DNA of 64,000 nucleotides from Richelia sp. SL_2_1 (GCA_012033205.1 JAAUSO010000013.1:1-64000); one strand, 5' to 3'. Positions 27,389 through 37,453 are shown, counted from the first letter of the stretch. The notes: a model not told the origin generated them from the sequence alone. Translations and numbers: made by a program.

Positions 27389-29296
27389 TCAACTGGAACG
27401 AGACGATTTTACACGTTGTTGCTGTAATTTTTCGATGCTGAAGGCTGCGGCTCCGAAGGTAACTAGTAGAACTCCGAGAACCTGGATTAATGGTAAAGTT
27501 TCTTGAATTATTATGCCGGCGAAAATTACGGTTAAAGCTGGTACGGTAGAACCAATCAATCCTGCTCTTGTGGCACCAAGTTTACGAATTCCAAAGTTAT
27601 TTAGTAAGTAACCGCACAGGGTTAATACTCCTAAAATGAATGCGCTCAAAACCAGTTCTAAAAAGTTTACTGAGTTTATATTTAACCTCCAAGCGGTGGG
27701 TAAAGGCAGCATTAAGCCGATAAAACACAAAAATAACATTGTCACGAAGTTAATTAATGTAAAAGAAACTGGATGCAGCCTAGCGGCGCAAATGCGGGTT
27801 AATATCACGTAAAATGCAAAACTTATTCCAGCGATAATTCCTGTAGTGCTTCCTAAAGATAGATTACCCGTACCACTTGCGGCTCCCCCTAATACTAAAA
27901 GCATTCCTAAAACAATCGTGCCGTAAGCGAAAGCGCGGAACTTGCTGGGATTTTCTCTAAACAAAAGCCATGATAATAGTCCGCTGACAATTGGATACAC
28001 AAACAAAAGTGCGATCGCTATTCCCGTAAAAACTTGGCTGATGGCGATGTAAAGCATTACCTGGGATAAAAATAAGAAGCATCCACTGATAACTGAGAGC
28101 ATCAGCACTCTTTTACTCGTAATATTTGCAGGGGTGGGATTTCCTCTGAGGGATTCTATTAAATGCTGTAAATCCTGCCAGACTCTTGGATGGAGAATTG
28201 GTGCTAAAACTAACATTAGGGGTACGACTACCAGCATTCTCAGCATTAAAATTAAGAAGCAATTGCCTAAAGTTGGCGATATTAGCTGTTTTAATGCAAA
28301 TACACCGAATATTTGAGAATTCGGCTCGAAAATTACTTTAATTGCAACATTATAAATAGATGTGGCTACCGTGGAAAGGATAATCAACAATAATCCCTTA
28401 GGACGTTGCCAAAATGCTTGTATCTGTGAAGGTTGTTGTGTTGTGGTAGGTTGTCGGGGAGCTTCTGACGCAGTTTGAGGGTAGGTTTCTGGTAAGGAAA
28501 CATTAGCTCCTCGAACGGTAGAAGTTGCGGTAGTGGTATCCGCAGGTGGGGGAGTTATTTCGTTTTGTTCTTGAAATAAACTTGGTGAAAATGTCTCTTG
28601 CTCGGAGGTTTCTGTTTGCGAATCGAGAAAATCTTCTAAGGGATCAATTTCTTCAATTTCTTCAATTTCTTCAACTTCTTCAATTTCTTCAAGTTCTTCT
28701 AACGGTTCGTAAACTTGAAATTCCCTCTGGGATCTTCTTTTGGTAGTACTTTCCAATTCTTGACGAAGACGATTTACCAGTTCTACTAAAATTGCTTCCC
28801 CTTGCTCTTGTTGCAATGACATTCGAGACAATTGCTGAGAAAGACTACTTTGATAGTCCTCTAAATCTTGTTGCAGGGTGTTAAAAGCCGCATTAAAAGC
28901 ATTACTTACAGATTCTTGATTCTGAGTTTGGGTGTAGGTTCCCGATTGAAGAGTTGTGCTTGCCGTCGAGCGATTAGCAAGTTTTTCAAGTGAAGCTTGC
29001 AACTGCACAGAAATGTGATTTCCCAAAACTTGCGCTAGCTGACGCATCAACACCTGTAATTCATCTATTTGCCTTCCACCTTGTAACTGCTCCCTTTGTT
29101 CTTGGAGACGTTTGATATCATCCGCTAAACGGATTTTTTCGCTCTGTAGACGCTGGACATCATCCTGCAATGATTTGAGCAAATTCCGCTGGATAATTTG
29201 TAGTTCCTCAGTGAGAGCCTGTAAAGCAGATTCTGCTGATCCGTATGGCTCATCTGCTCTATGTGGCTTTTCTGATCCGTGATCAAATCGTCCCAT
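27389..29296 (-). CDS. EamA/DMT-family transporter with a long coiled-coil N-terminal domain
   Basis: 635 residues. Residues 1 to about 290 are soluble: a predicted coiled coil (VQRLQSEKIRLADDIKRLQE), a Q-rich helix, an acidic repeat of EEIEEIEE type near residues 200-220, then a Thr/Pro-rich linker. Residues about 300-620 form ten membrane helices in two EamA halves (LIILSTVATSIYNVAIKVIF, GITIVLGMLLVLGG-like repeats, GLIGSTVPALTVIFAGIII). EamA halves alone are about 300 residues, so the tail doubles the length. It lies 500 bases upstream of hetR on the same strand. Substrate unknown. Confidence 0.8.
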   Translation of the reverse strand: MGRFDHGSEKPHRADEPYGSAESALQALTEELQIIQRNLLKSLQDDVQRLQSEKIRLADDIKRLQEQREQLQGGRQIDELQVLMRQLAQVLGNHISVQLQASLEKLANRSTASTTLQSGTYTQTQNQESVSNAFNAAFNTLQQDLEDYQSSLSQQLSRMSLQQEQGEAILVELVNRLRQELESTTKRRSQREFQVYEPLEELEEIEEVEEIEEIEEIDPLEDFLDSQTETSEQETFSPSLFQEQNEITPPPADTTTATSTVRGANVSLPETYPQTASEAPRQPTTTQQPSQIQAFWQRPKGLLLIILSTVATSIYNVAIKVIFEPNSQIFGVFALKQLISPTLGNCFLILMLRMLVVVPLMLVLAPILHPRVWQDLQHLIESLRGNPTPANITSKRVLMLSVISGCFLFLSQVMLYIAISQVFTGIAIALLFVYPIVSGLLSWLLFRENPSKFRAFAYGTIVLGMLLVLGGAASGTGNLSLGSTTGIIAGISFAFYVILTRICAARLHPVSFTLINFVTMLFLCFIGLMLPLPTAWRLNINSVNFLELVLSAFILGVLTLCGYLLNNFGIRKLGATRAGLIGSTVPALTVIFAGIIIQETLPLIQVLGVLLVTFGAAAFSIEKLQQQRVKSSRSS

Positions 29297-29801
29297 TATG
29301 ACCTATCCTCTGCCGCTTGTTTGACCACCTTTGTGGCTTGCTATTGACTTATTCGGCGCTAAAATTGTTACTAGTTTTCTGTATTTTCTCAGATAAACTC
29401 TCTTTTTTTAAATCAATTGATAGCAAGTAGTATAAAAGGTCTTTTAAAAAATATCATTAACAAAGGAATTTACAAAACTTATTTTTATCATTGTAAAACA
29501 ACAAACAATTGGTTATGAATTGTTAATTTCTGGGAAATCAACGCTAAGACTGGCAACACATACAGGTGTTATTGTTGTTCTTTTTATATCACTCAACTAA
29601 TTACACAACTGTTAAAATACTTAGAAAAATCAGTTGATAAAAATCAAACATAAATATTCGATGCAGCTACTTTTTATCGTCTCAAGTATTTACCAACAAT
29701 AACTTTAGAGTTTTTACAATTTTTTAGGATTACTTAGATTTTATTTGATACTTAATTTCATACTGTATTAAACGCACTGAAATTCCTGATACATCTTACA
29801 C

Positions 29802-29906
29802 TCAGAATATCAAAAATCCGCATTCCAAAAGCAGGCTGAAGCCCTAGAATCTGAAGTTCGGGCTTTACAGCAAGCAGATGAACCCGCCCAGTGGAGTTGG
29901 GTATGA
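29802..29906 (+). pseudogene. C-terminal coding remnant of an unidentified protein
   Basis: Thirty-four codons read SEYQKSAFQKQAEALESEVR then ALQQADEPAQWSWV before TGA 29904-29906. There is no start, and a stop lies a few codons upstream. The charged helix and tryptophan-rich end look like a real C-terminus, but I do not recognise the family. Confidence 0.4.
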
Positions 29907-29935
29907 AAGAAGATTTATAATTAGCGCTTTGCTCA

Positions 29936-30047
29936 CAATACGGTTCGGTTAAGAATTTTCGTCGTGATTTTGGGTATTAAAGACGCAAGGGTTTCGCGTC
30001 TCTACCAGGTTTTTAGTTTGCCAAATTTTCTGATCCGAACTGTATTG
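29936..30047. mobile_element. MITE-like element, CAATACGGTTCGG termini
   Basis: CAATACGGTTCGG (29936-29948) and CCGAACTGTATTG (30035-30047) are terminal inverted repeats with one mismatch around 86 bases of non-coding sequence. Inside is a smaller hairpin (GACGC ... GCGTC). It has no ORF. It lies just downstream of the terC stop. Confidence 0.65.
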
Positions 30048-30107
30048 ACTCTCGTCGGAGCGTCCTCCTAATTCATAACTTCTGTTTTTTCAATTTTTTC
30101 GCTTTCT

Positions 30108-30797
30108 TCAACTTGTGGAACTGTCTGTACGCTTGGAAAATCCCCAGGCTAGGATAATGGCGATCGCGCTAACTACTACCCACTGAGGAGGAACAAAAGC
30201 TTCGTTGACGACTCTCAACAATAAGCGTATGCCGACAAATGCCACGGTAATATAACCGGCATCTTCGAGGTAGACAAATTCATCCAACCAACGGATAAAT
30301 AAACCCGCCATGAATCTTAGGGTAATAATGCCGATGGTGGTTCCGGTGATTACTAACCATTTGGTATCGGAAACGGCGATCGCAGTTGTGACGCTATCCA
30401 AGGAAAAGGCTAAATCGGTAAAAGCAATTACTGGTATGACTTGTAACAACGATTTGTAGCGAGGACCGTGATGGTGATGTTCTTGATCTTCTTCGGAGGT
30501 AAAGTGTTGAAATACCAACCAAAGTAGATAAGTTGCACCGATTAACTCGAATTGCCAGTATTTTTGTACCCAAGTAGCGGTAAGAAGCAAAGTAATTCTT
30601 AACACGTAGGCAACTACTAAACCGATATTAAGGGCTTGACGTTGGATTTTTTCGTCGTCAAGTCCTTGGGCGATCGCGGCAAGGGCGATGGCGTTATCCG
30701 CAGATAGTACGGCTTCTAAAAAAATGAGAATAAGTAAGACTATAGATGCTTCAATGCTGAAATTATAGTGTAGATAATCAAATATTTGGTCTAGCAT
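30108..30797 (-). CDS. TerC-family integral membrane protein
   Basis: 229 residues, seven or so helices. Family signature: EAVLSADNAIALAAIAQGLD and LAFSLDSVTTAIAV, each carrying the acidic residues thought to bind metal, plus an internal histidine-rich loop (EDQEHHHHGPRYKS). TerC proteins move or sense divalent metals, especially Mn2+ in related YkoY/MeeF-type members, so a metal role is likely; substrate here is inferred. It is complete. The 400-base upstream region shows no riboswitch I can recognise. Confidence 0.85.
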   Translation of the reverse strand: MLDQIFDYLHYNFSIEASIVLLILIFLEAVLSADNAIALAAIAQGLDDEKIQRQALNIGLVVAYVLRITLLLTATWVQKYWQFELIGATYLLWLVFQHFTSEEDQEHHHHGPRYKSLLQVIPVIAFTDLAFSLDSVTTAIAVSDTKWLVITGTTIGIITLRFMAGLFIRWLDEFVYLEDAGYITVAFVGIRLLLRVVNEAFVPPQWVVVSAIAIILAWGFSKRTDSSTS

Positions 30798-31202
30798 TAT
30801 GGGTTTCTCAAACAGCGCAATAAAAAGTTAACAGAAACTGGGAGTTTATTAATTAGTAGCGCAATAAAAAGCTACTTTGATCAAGTTTAACCTGATTGAA
30901 CTATATTCTACATATCAAGTTTGGTCATCCGCAGGTGTGGTTTTCCGGTGGTGAAGTTTGAGAATTCATGAAAATGATAGTTCATTTAAGTGAATCAATA
31001 TTTTTTATTTAATTTTAATGTTACTTTGAATTTTATTGATTTTTAACTGTTATTACATATTTTATAGTGATGAAAATTAATAATAATTAATGCAATATGA
31101 CATATATTTTTACAAATAAATCTGCCAAAAAAATGAAATTTAGGTATAAAAGTCAATAGATAAACTACTGAAATTTACACAAATAATCTTTCAAAGGTCA
31201 CT
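30798..31202. promoter_or_regulatory. Divergent promoter region (terC / lipase)
   Basis: About 400 very AT-rich bases between divergent genes. The lipase start has AAAGGTCACT upstream with AAAGG at 8 bases. No repeats and no further ORFs were seen. Confidence 0.4.
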
Positions 31203-32902
31203 ATGTCTGAACCTACGCGAAATTCTCAGCCAATTATTTTAATTAGAGGTTTTGGTCAGTTGGATGTTTCCGACGATAAAAAAGATGCATATCAAGGTTT
31301 TAATGATGGTAGTGTTTACTTGCATAAGCAAGGTGAAAATTACATCTATGAAGGGTTTATTTTACGGTTTTTGAAGTCCAATTGGAAGTATCAAGATGCA
31401 ACAAATGTAGTAAATTACTATGGTAAAGAGATAAATCAACAGCCTGTACTTCCGCGCAAATTGCTGAATTTGGAAAACATGGTAAATCAAGGAGTTTCTT
31501 TATCTCCAACGTTGCAAAATCTCGAAGCTAAAAATGTTATTCATAATTTCAAGCGTTTACAGACAGAAAACTTTTTTTCAGGGGATAAAATTGTTATTGA
31601 TCCAGCAATGGCTTTACATTTACTAGAATCAGTAGAAAACGTTTGTCAAACGATTTGGGTGTTTCGCTACTATGATTTGAATGACCGAACTTTTAAAACC
31701 TATGGTAAAGCCCTGGTGCGATTAATTGAGTTTATTCGAGAGCTGGCACATATTAACAATAATGAAAAGCCAAAAGTAAATATTATTGCTCACTCTATGG
31801 GTGGTTTGTTGGTGCGGGAAGCTATACAACGTGTTTACCCTGAAAAGAATCAAAAAGCGGAAGATTTCATTAATAAAATTGTGACTCTTGGTACACCACA
31901 TCAAGGTATTTCATTTCAATTGATAGAAAACTGGATTGGCATTAGTGCCAAAGATGAAATAAAACATTTTCATCCTGGTTTTCAAAAAGAAGCAAAAATC
32001 AAGCATCTTTCGTAAATTTTCCGAAATATTTCCCCAAAGAAAGATTACTAACAGTAGTAGGAACCAATTATCGTAGTTATGATAAGCCAGCAGCATCTTT
32101 ATTAAATCGGTTGTTTTCTGTCACCGATGAATATGGAGTGAATTACAATCGTAGCGACGGTTTAGTTAAACAAGCTTATGCTCAAATACCGGGAGTTCCT
32201 AGAACATTTATTCATAAAAGTCACAGCGGTAAAGACTCGCTAGTAACTTCAAGAGAAGCATTTGAAATTGCCACACGTTTCTTTTTTGGTAACTTGCGAT
32301 CGCGATTGCGTTTTGTTAGGGGTAAGATAACTCGCGGTAAAGATTTATTTGGCAAGAGTGAGTTTTTTCTGGGGGTTTGTATTAAACCTCGTGGTGTAGA
32401 TTTTGAGTTATTTCATCAAAGTAAAGAAGCAGAAAATTGTTATGGTCCTTTCAGTAAAACTGATTTGGATAATAGTGTGAATTTTCAAGAAAATAACCAA
32501 GAACTTGCTTTTGATTGGGCTGACGATAATAAATTAATTTGGGAAGGTTATTTGGATACTACATCTATTTTGGCGGATGAAAGTATCACTCAAAAAGATA
32601 TGGTAATACGGCTTGATTTTTATATTGGAGAAAGAGATTTACTCGGTATCGGTTTTTCTGATAATGTGATTTTTCGCAAGCAATATTATATTCGGGCTTT
32701 GCTACCAACAGAAAATCAACAGTTACAGCTTTTCTTACATAACGATGAAAGGTTTGCTGATAATGATAACGGAATACCAATGGAATTTAAGAATGGTGGT
32801 TGGGAGTTTGAAATTCACGGTACTGGTTTTTTTAGTATTTTTCAAATAGAAGTTGATGTTGTTCCAGAAGTCGGAGAAGCAAAGATATTTTCGATAGAAT
32901 AA
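31203..32902 (+). pseudogene. Alpha/beta-hydrolase (esterase/lipase-like) protein, frameshifted once
   Basis: The first frame has PIILIRGFGQLDVSDDKKDA, the nucleophile motif IIAHSMGGLLVREAIQRV and VTLGTPHQGISF, typical of PGAP1/lipase-like hydrolases. It stops at 32013-32015. In another frame from about 32010 reading resumes VNFPKYFPKERLLTVVGTNY and continues to 32902 with a beta-rich C-terminal domain. One extra T in the run at about 32007-32010 restores a protein of about 566 residues. No signal peptide is visible. The shift is a one-base loss, possibly an assembly error. Confidence 0.75.
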
Positions 32903-32915
32903 ATAAAATTTTAAT

Positions 32916-32977
32916 GAAGTCGAGTTTTTACGATAAATATCTGTCACACAACACAATTTTTATAAAAACCCGACTTC
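32916..32977. repeat. AAGTCGGGTTTTTA palindromic repeat, copy 2
   Basis: GAAGTCGAGTTTTTA and TAAAAACCCGACTTC, one mismatch, with a core beginning CGATAAATA like copy 1. It lies 14 bases after the lipase stop and could act as its terminator. Confidence 0.75.
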
Positions 32978-33065
32978 TCCGGGAATTCACCTTGATAAAA
33001 TCCGGAATTAATTAGATGAATAGTGAGGTTATTAATGCCAAACACAAATAAGGATATACAAGAAA

Positions 33066-33488
33066 ATGAAACTGCGTTCTAACTTCCAAAAACTTGCTCT
33101 TATTTCCCTACCAATTTTGGGTATTGTCGCTTCACCAAATTTAGCCCAGGCTAACTCTTATCAAATAGCTCAAAACGTCAATTGTAATAATCCTCAGACG
33201 ACTTTGGAAATGAGAGTTTGTGCTGGTAAAAGTTATGAAGCAGCAGATAAAAAACTCAATCAAGTTTATCGACAATTGAAACCAAAATTAAATGCTAAGC
33301 AGCAGAAAAGATTAGTTGATGCTCAAATTGCTTGGATTCAATTTAGAGATAAAAGTTGTGCTTATGAAGCTGGTGAGGCAGAGGGAGGTACTTTAGAACC
33401 AGTTCTTAAACTTAGTTGTTTGACTGATGTTACTCAACAGCGAGTTAAAAATTTGGAAGGGTATTTGAAAATAGTTAATAATCGCTAA
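33066..33488 (+). CDS. LprI-like (DUF1311) secreted protein
   Basis: 140 residues. A signal peptide (LALISLPILGIVASPNLAQA) is followed by the DUF1311 domain: NPQTTLEMRVCAGKSYEAAD, KKLNQVYRQLKPKLNAKQQK and AQIAWIQFRDKSCAYEAG, with conserved cysteine spacing. The family includes LprI lysozyme inhibitors, but most cyanobacterial members are uncharacterised. It is complete, and probably periplasmic. Confidence 0.85.
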   Translation: MKLRSNFQKLALISLPILGIVASPNLAQANSYQIAQNVNCNNPQTTLEMRVCAGKSYEAADKKLNQVYRQLKPKLNAKQQKRLVDAQIAWIQFRDKSCAYEAGEAEGGTLEPVLKLSCLTDVTQQRVKNLEGYLKIVNNR

Positions 33489-33619
33489 AAATAAATTTGG
33501 TTGTAACGGGAATGGGAATTCTTAGGTAGCTCAACCTTGTAAATAAACTGAAATCAATTTATACTTTTGCGGCTGAGCTAGAAGAACTTATAAATATTGA
33601 AAATTGTGCAAAGTGCGAG

Positions 33620-33776
33620 CTAGTAGTCCTTTTCATTAGTTTTGATTGGTTTTGTTTGTCTACCGACGTAATGTAGAGACGTTATATATAACGTCTCTAC
33701 AAGATTTATGGTAAAATCCGACTACTAGTAAGGTTATATTAATTAAGCCATCAAATTTAATGAAAAGAACTACTAG
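33620..33776. mobile_element. MITE-like element with CTAGTAGT termini and an inner palindrome
   Basis: CTAGTAGTCCTTTTCATTA (33620-33638) and its near-perfect inverse (33758-33776) are 19-base terminal inverted repeats, one mismatch. Inside lies a perfect 30-base palindrome at 33672-33701 (GTAGAGACGT arms). The left end continues GTTTTGAT, like the element at 47133-47267, so both belong to one family. Confidence 0.7.
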
Positions 33777-33792
33777 CAGCTTAATCCCAACC

Positions 33793-34182
33793 TCAATCAT
33801 CTTCATACTCAGCCCAAGAATTCGCCGTTTCGGATACCGCAACTTTGATTTTTACGCTTTCGGGTAACTTTTTCTTAGTTTCGTCGTATATGTATTTAGC
33901 AATCATTTCTGCGGTGGTTTCATATTCTGGAGGCATTACTTCGTTGAGAATACAATGATCTAATCCTCCTTTGGTGACATCTTTTTTAGCCCAACGTAAG
34001 CTTCTAAAGTCGGCAACCATGACTGGATGAGGACAATATTCTGAGGAGTGTAGTTGATTGCTGATGGCTTCGATTCGCACTGTATAAGTATGCCCGTGCA
34101 TTCGACCGCAAGGACCATTATAATCTTTGATGTAATGGGCGCTATCAAAGGTAAATTCGGTAACTAGTTTCCACTTGGGCAT
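33793..34182 (-). CDS. queD: 6-carboxytetrahydropterin synthase / 6-pyruvoyl-tetrahydropterin synthase (QueD/PTPS)
   Basis: 129 residues. The zinc site is FDSAHYIKDYNGPCGRMHGH, with the catalytic Cys in PCGR and histidines of AHY and MHGH. The proton-relay His is in DHCILN, and SETANSWAEYED closes the domain. Members make preQ1/queuosine precursor or biopterin-type cofactors; cyanobacteria have both, and sequence alone does not settle it. It is complete from ATG 34182. It overlaps no neighbour; a MITE lies just past its 3' end. Confidence 0.87.
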   Translation of the reverse strand: MPKWKLVTEFTFDSAHYIKDYNGPCGRMHGHTYTVRIEAISNQLHSSEYCPHPVMVADFRSLRWAKKDVTKGGLDHCILNEVMPPEYETTAEMIAKYIYDETKKKLPESVKIKVAVSETANSWAEYEDD

Positions 34183-34628
34183 CTTAAATAGTACTTTGTC
34201 GCTGGTAGTTGTTGGGTGATGACAAGGAGTGATGTACCTACGTTGCTATTTTATCTTATTCAAACTGTTGCGGTTCGTGGATTTGTCAATAACTGATATT
34301 TGACTGCTATTTTAATTCTCTATACAAACCGCAATTTAGGAAGACGTTGCAGTGCAACGTCTCTACATTATTGATTTGTATCACCTTTAATTGAAACGAT
34401 ATTACCAGTCCTATAGGATTGCTATATGAATTTGTAATCAATATTTTTCAATTTGCAAAATATGTCAAGAATTTGACAATTATTTTCTGCTCGAATTATC
34501 CGGAACCCTCAAATAGCTGTATGTAGTTATAGGTGTTCCAAAGAGTTGGAAATGCATAAGTTCTTAAATCCGATCCTATTTATATATAGAACAGGATTTA
34601 AAACTAACTATCAAATGAGGTAAAAATC
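34183..34628. other. Intergenic region with GTAGAGACGT-type palindrome
   Basis: About 445 bases. AGACGTTGCA and TGCAACGTCT form a palindrome at 34342-34362, with CTCTAC following. No coding frame. The Mo-nitro_C gene promoter must be in the second half. Confidence 0.5.
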
Positions 34629-34916
34629 ATGACAAGCTTTACTCAATTCAAATCCGAAAATGACTTTCTTTTCCCAATTCGTCAATGGTTGGATTCACAA
34701 GAAGTTAAAAATTCTAAATTAGCTCACTTTCTATGCAAACTCATTCCTGCACAATGTCCTTTTGAACGGGATATAGTAGTTTTTGGTCGCAAGTTATTTC
34801 ACATTCCTCCAATGTGTAAATTAAATCCTCTTTATGAGGAAGTTGTGACTTTACGCTTTAAAGCTTTATGCTATCTTGCTGATGAATGTGGTGAAGATAT
34901 TACTGCTTATTGCTAA
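34629..34916 (+). CDS. Mo-dependent nitrogenase C-terminal-family protein (Mo-nitro_C), copy 2
   Basis: 95 residues: FLCKLIPAQCPFERDIVVFG, HIPPMCKLNPLYEEVVTLRF and LADECGEDITAYC. It shares these blocks with the copy at 24478-24765 and has the same length. ATG 34629 follows an AATGAGG-type site. Its stop overlaps that of the convergent histidine-kinase gene by four bases. Unknown function; cysteine positions match copy 1. Confidence 0.85.
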   Translation: MTSFTQFKSENDFLFPIRQWLDSQEVKNSKLAHFLCKLIPAQCPFERDIVVFGRKLFHIPPMCKLNPLYEEVVTLRFKALCYLADECGEDITAYC

Positions 34917-36166
34917 GAGCAAGTTGGTAATTTTACGCTTATTGTTGTTCCTTTTTCTGAGGAAGATTTAATCAATAATTCAGCATTATGAGATTCTACT
35001 ATGCGTTTAACTATTGCTAATCCTAACCCAGTTCCAGAGGCTTTTGTTGAGTAAAAAGGCTGAGTCATTTTTGGTAAAACCTCTGGAGAAATGGGTTCTC
35101 CACCGTTACAAATGTTGATTGATACTTGTTGTTTATAATTATTTTCAAGCTGAATTTTAACGGTTTCTCCCACGCTTATAGCTTCACAAGCGTTACGGAC
35201 AAGATTAATCATTATTTGTTTAAGTTTATCTTTATCCCCCATTACTTTTAACTGAGTTGATGGGGGATAGTTTTTTAGTTCAAAAGCTATCTGACGTTGG
35301 GTTGAAAAAGGCATAATTCGCAAAGATTCCAACATTTCTGTGAGAAATTCATTAATATCAATTGCTTGTAGCTGTAACTTCTGAGGTTTTGCATAAAGTA
35401 AGATTTCTTTTAACAATCTTTCTAATCTATCTGCTTCTTCTAATGCTAAAGATAATCGCATTTGAGAAGCTTCCGACTTATCAATTTTATTAAAGTAATT
35501 TAAACCCATTTTCATGGTGGTAAAAGGATTCCTAATTTCGTGAATAATCCTCGAAGCAAATTCTCCAATTGCGGCTAAACGCTCTGTTTCTAGAAGTTTT
35601 GCTTGTGCCGCTTTTAATTCTTCGGTTCGGCGAGCAACTTCGGCTTCTAATATTTGATTAAATTTGCATTGTTTTTGATAAAGTTGATAATTATCGATTG
35701 CTGTTGCTGCACGTTCGGCAAATAATTCCACAATTGTAACTTCTTCTAAATTATATTTGCGGGGTTGTTGATGAAACGAACAAATGGTACCGATAACTTG
35801 TCCTTGAGAAGTGCGTAACGGAACTCCTAAATAAGAACGATATCCTTCGGGAACTTTACCATATTGTCTACAGGTATTGGTATCTTCCACTGTCAGGCTT
35901 TTTCCTGTTTCTACTACCGTTCCAGTGACAACATCATGCAATGAATAAGTAATTTCATAATCATCTAGCTCTATACTGCTAGCGAGAATTTTATCAAAAT
36001 CTTTTTGACAAAGGGTTATTACAGACCAGTCGATAGTAATGAGTTTACTAACAGCGATTGCAATTTCTTGTAAAAATTTGTTTAGTTCTCCATTTCGATA
36101 GCTTAGAGATGATAAAACTTCTAAAGTTCGCTGTTTCTGTTGTGAATTTTGTGATTCTAATACCAT
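34913..36166 (-). CDS. GAF-domain sensor histidine kinase
   Basis: 417 residues, soluble. A GAF domain runs from about residue 15 to 165 (KFLQEIAIAVSKLITIDWSV, GYRSYLGVPLRTSQGQVIGT). A coiled coil (ARRTEELKAAQAKLLETERL) leads to the HisKA box (IGEFASRIIHEIRNPFTTMK, phospho-His in IHEIRN), then the ATPase N box NLVRNACEAI and G boxes in CNGGEPI and GTGLGLAIVKRIV. It is complete. It is divergent from an OmpR-family response regulator across 250 bases and is its likely partner. Signal unknown. Confidence 0.88.
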   Translation of the reverse strand: MVLESQNSQQKQRTLEVLSSLSYRNGELNKFLQEIAIAVSKLITIDWSVITLCQKDFDKILASSIELDDYEITYSLHDVVTGTVVETGKSLTVEDTNTCRQYGKVPEGYRSYLGVPLRTSQGQVIGTICSFHQQPRKYNLEEVTIVELFAERAATAIDNYQLYQKQCKFNQILEAEVARRTEELKAAQAKLLETERLAAIGEFASRIIHEIRNPFTTMKMGLNYFNKIDKSEASQMRLSLALEEADRLERLLKEILLYAKPQKLQLQAIDINEFLTEMLESLRIMPFSTQRQIAFELKNYPPSTQLKVMGDKDKLKQIMINLVRNACEAISVGETVKIQLENNYKQQVSINICNGGEPISPEVLPKMTQPFYSTKASGTGLGLAIVKRIVESHNAELLIKSSSEKGTTISVKLPTCS

Positions 36167-36417
36167 AGATTTTTATTCAATAATGAGAACATTTGATTGA
36201 ATTTTTATTCACTGATAAATCAGATACTTTATTGAAATTTACTTTGATTGCTAATATTTTTTTACAATAAATATTAAAAATATACAATATTTTCTATAAA
36301 AGTCAAAATTAATATTAAGTTAATAAATTTTATGCCAATTATTGAAAAAATCATGATATATCCATACAATCAAGGCAAAAGGCATTTTATATCTTTAAAA
36401 TAAGATAAGTAAATTTT

Positions 36418-37095
36418 ATGAAAGCGCATATTTTACTAGTTGAAGACGAGGTAAAACTGGCTAAATTTGTAGAATTAGAGTTGGGTTTTGAAGGCTATCA
36501 AGTCAGTGTTGCAAATGATGGATTAACCGGATTAACGATGGCACGGGAGTCTCAACCTGATTTAATACTTTTAGACTGGATGCTACCCGGTATGACTGGT
36601 TTAGAAATTTGCCGACGCTTGCGAAGCACTGGGGATAAAGTACCGATAATTTTGTTAACTGCTAAAGATGAAGTTAACGATCGCGTTGCGGGTTTGGATG
36701 CTGGTGCAGATGATTATGTAGTCAAACCATTCAGTGTGGAAGAGCTATTGGCGAGAGTACGCGCCCGTATTCGTAGAACATCTGAAGAAAGTAGCGAAAA
36801 TTTTTTACAATTTGAAGATTTAAAATTAAACCGCAGTACCAGGGAAGTTTACCGAAATTCGCGATTAATCGATTTGACAGCCAAGGAATTTGATTTACTC
36901 GAATATTTACTTTCTCATCCCCGACAAGTGATAACTCGCGATCGCATTCTTGAAGAAGTCTGGGGTTATGATTTCATGGGGGATTCCAATATTATTGAGG
37001 TTTATGTGCGTTATCTACGGTTGAAACTGGAAGCGAATCAGGAAAAGCGTTTGATTCAAACGGTACGTGGTGTTGGTTATGTTTTGCGAGAATGA
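36418..37095 (+). CDS. OmpR-family response regulator
   Basis: 225 residues. Receiver landmarks: HILLVEDEVKLAKFVELELG, LILLDWMLPGMTGLEICRRL (phospho-Asp), ILLTAKD and DDYVVKPFSVEELLAR. The winged helix ends NIIEVYVRYLRLKLEANQEK and IQTVRGVGYVLRE. It is complete. The start at ATG 36418 lacks a strong Shine-Dalgarno (AAGATAAG at 8). Divergent from the GAF kinase at 34913-36166, with which it likely forms a two-component pair; regulon unknown. Confidence 0.88.
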   Translation: MKAHILLVEDEVKLAKFVELELGFEGYQVSVANDGLTGLTMARESQPDLILLDWMLPGMTGLEICRRLRSTGDKVPIILLTAKDEVNDRVAGLDAGADDYVVKPFSVEELLARVRARIRRTSEESSENFLQFEDLKLNRSTREVYRNSRLIDLTAKEFDLLEYLLSHPRQVITRDRILEEVWGYDFMGDSNIIEVYVRYLRLKLEANQEKRLIQTVRGVGYVLRE

Positions 37096-37383
37096 ATCAA
37101 AAAAATTTAACATTATCCAAGCTTGCTCTCAGGAAAAACTCATCTAGCAAAAGATAAATCATATTTAAATAAATATAGAAAGAATCTACTCCCAGATTTT
37201 TGTCAACCTTGTAGAATCAATAGTGGTACAGATTAATAACCTGCTACCGCTTTTTTCAATTTAATTTATTTTTATTGAAAATTCCTTCAACTGAAAGTTA
37301 TTCAGAAAGTTATTGAGATTAATATCTATCTAGTTTCTTTCAATAACAGGACAATCCAAAATCATCAATCTAAAATCCGTCTT

Positions 37384-37424
37384 GGAAAGTTTTGGGGTTC
37401 GAGAATCTACACCCCAAACTTTCC
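37384..37424. promoter_or_regulatory. Inverted repeat 32 bases upstream of arsM start
   Basis: GGAAAGTTTTGGGGT pairs with ACCCCAAACTTTCC (one bulged T) across a 12-base loop. It could be a regulator site, an RNA attenuator or a terminator of an unseen transcript. There is no T-tract, which argues against a plain terminator. Confidence 0.45.
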
Positions 37425-37429
37425 GCAAA

Positions 37430-37453
37430 ATCTAAAATCTAAAATCTAAAATC
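37430..37453. repeat. STRR array, AAATCTA unit, abutting arsM start
   Basis: Three to four AAATCTA units end two bases before the ATG at 37456, the same arrangement as before the gene at 17221. Confidence 0.7.

Larger units (their letters stand above)
29297..30107. other. 810-base gap with a gene remnant and a MITE
   Basis: The first 500 bases are AT-rich without coding signal. The rest holds the C-terminal coding remnant at 29802-29906 and the inverted-repeat element at 29936-30047. Confidence 0.5.

Noticed and set aside
30798-31202. Mn-sensing yybP-ykoY riboswitch before terC
   Set aside because: I could not find the conserved loops; no call made.
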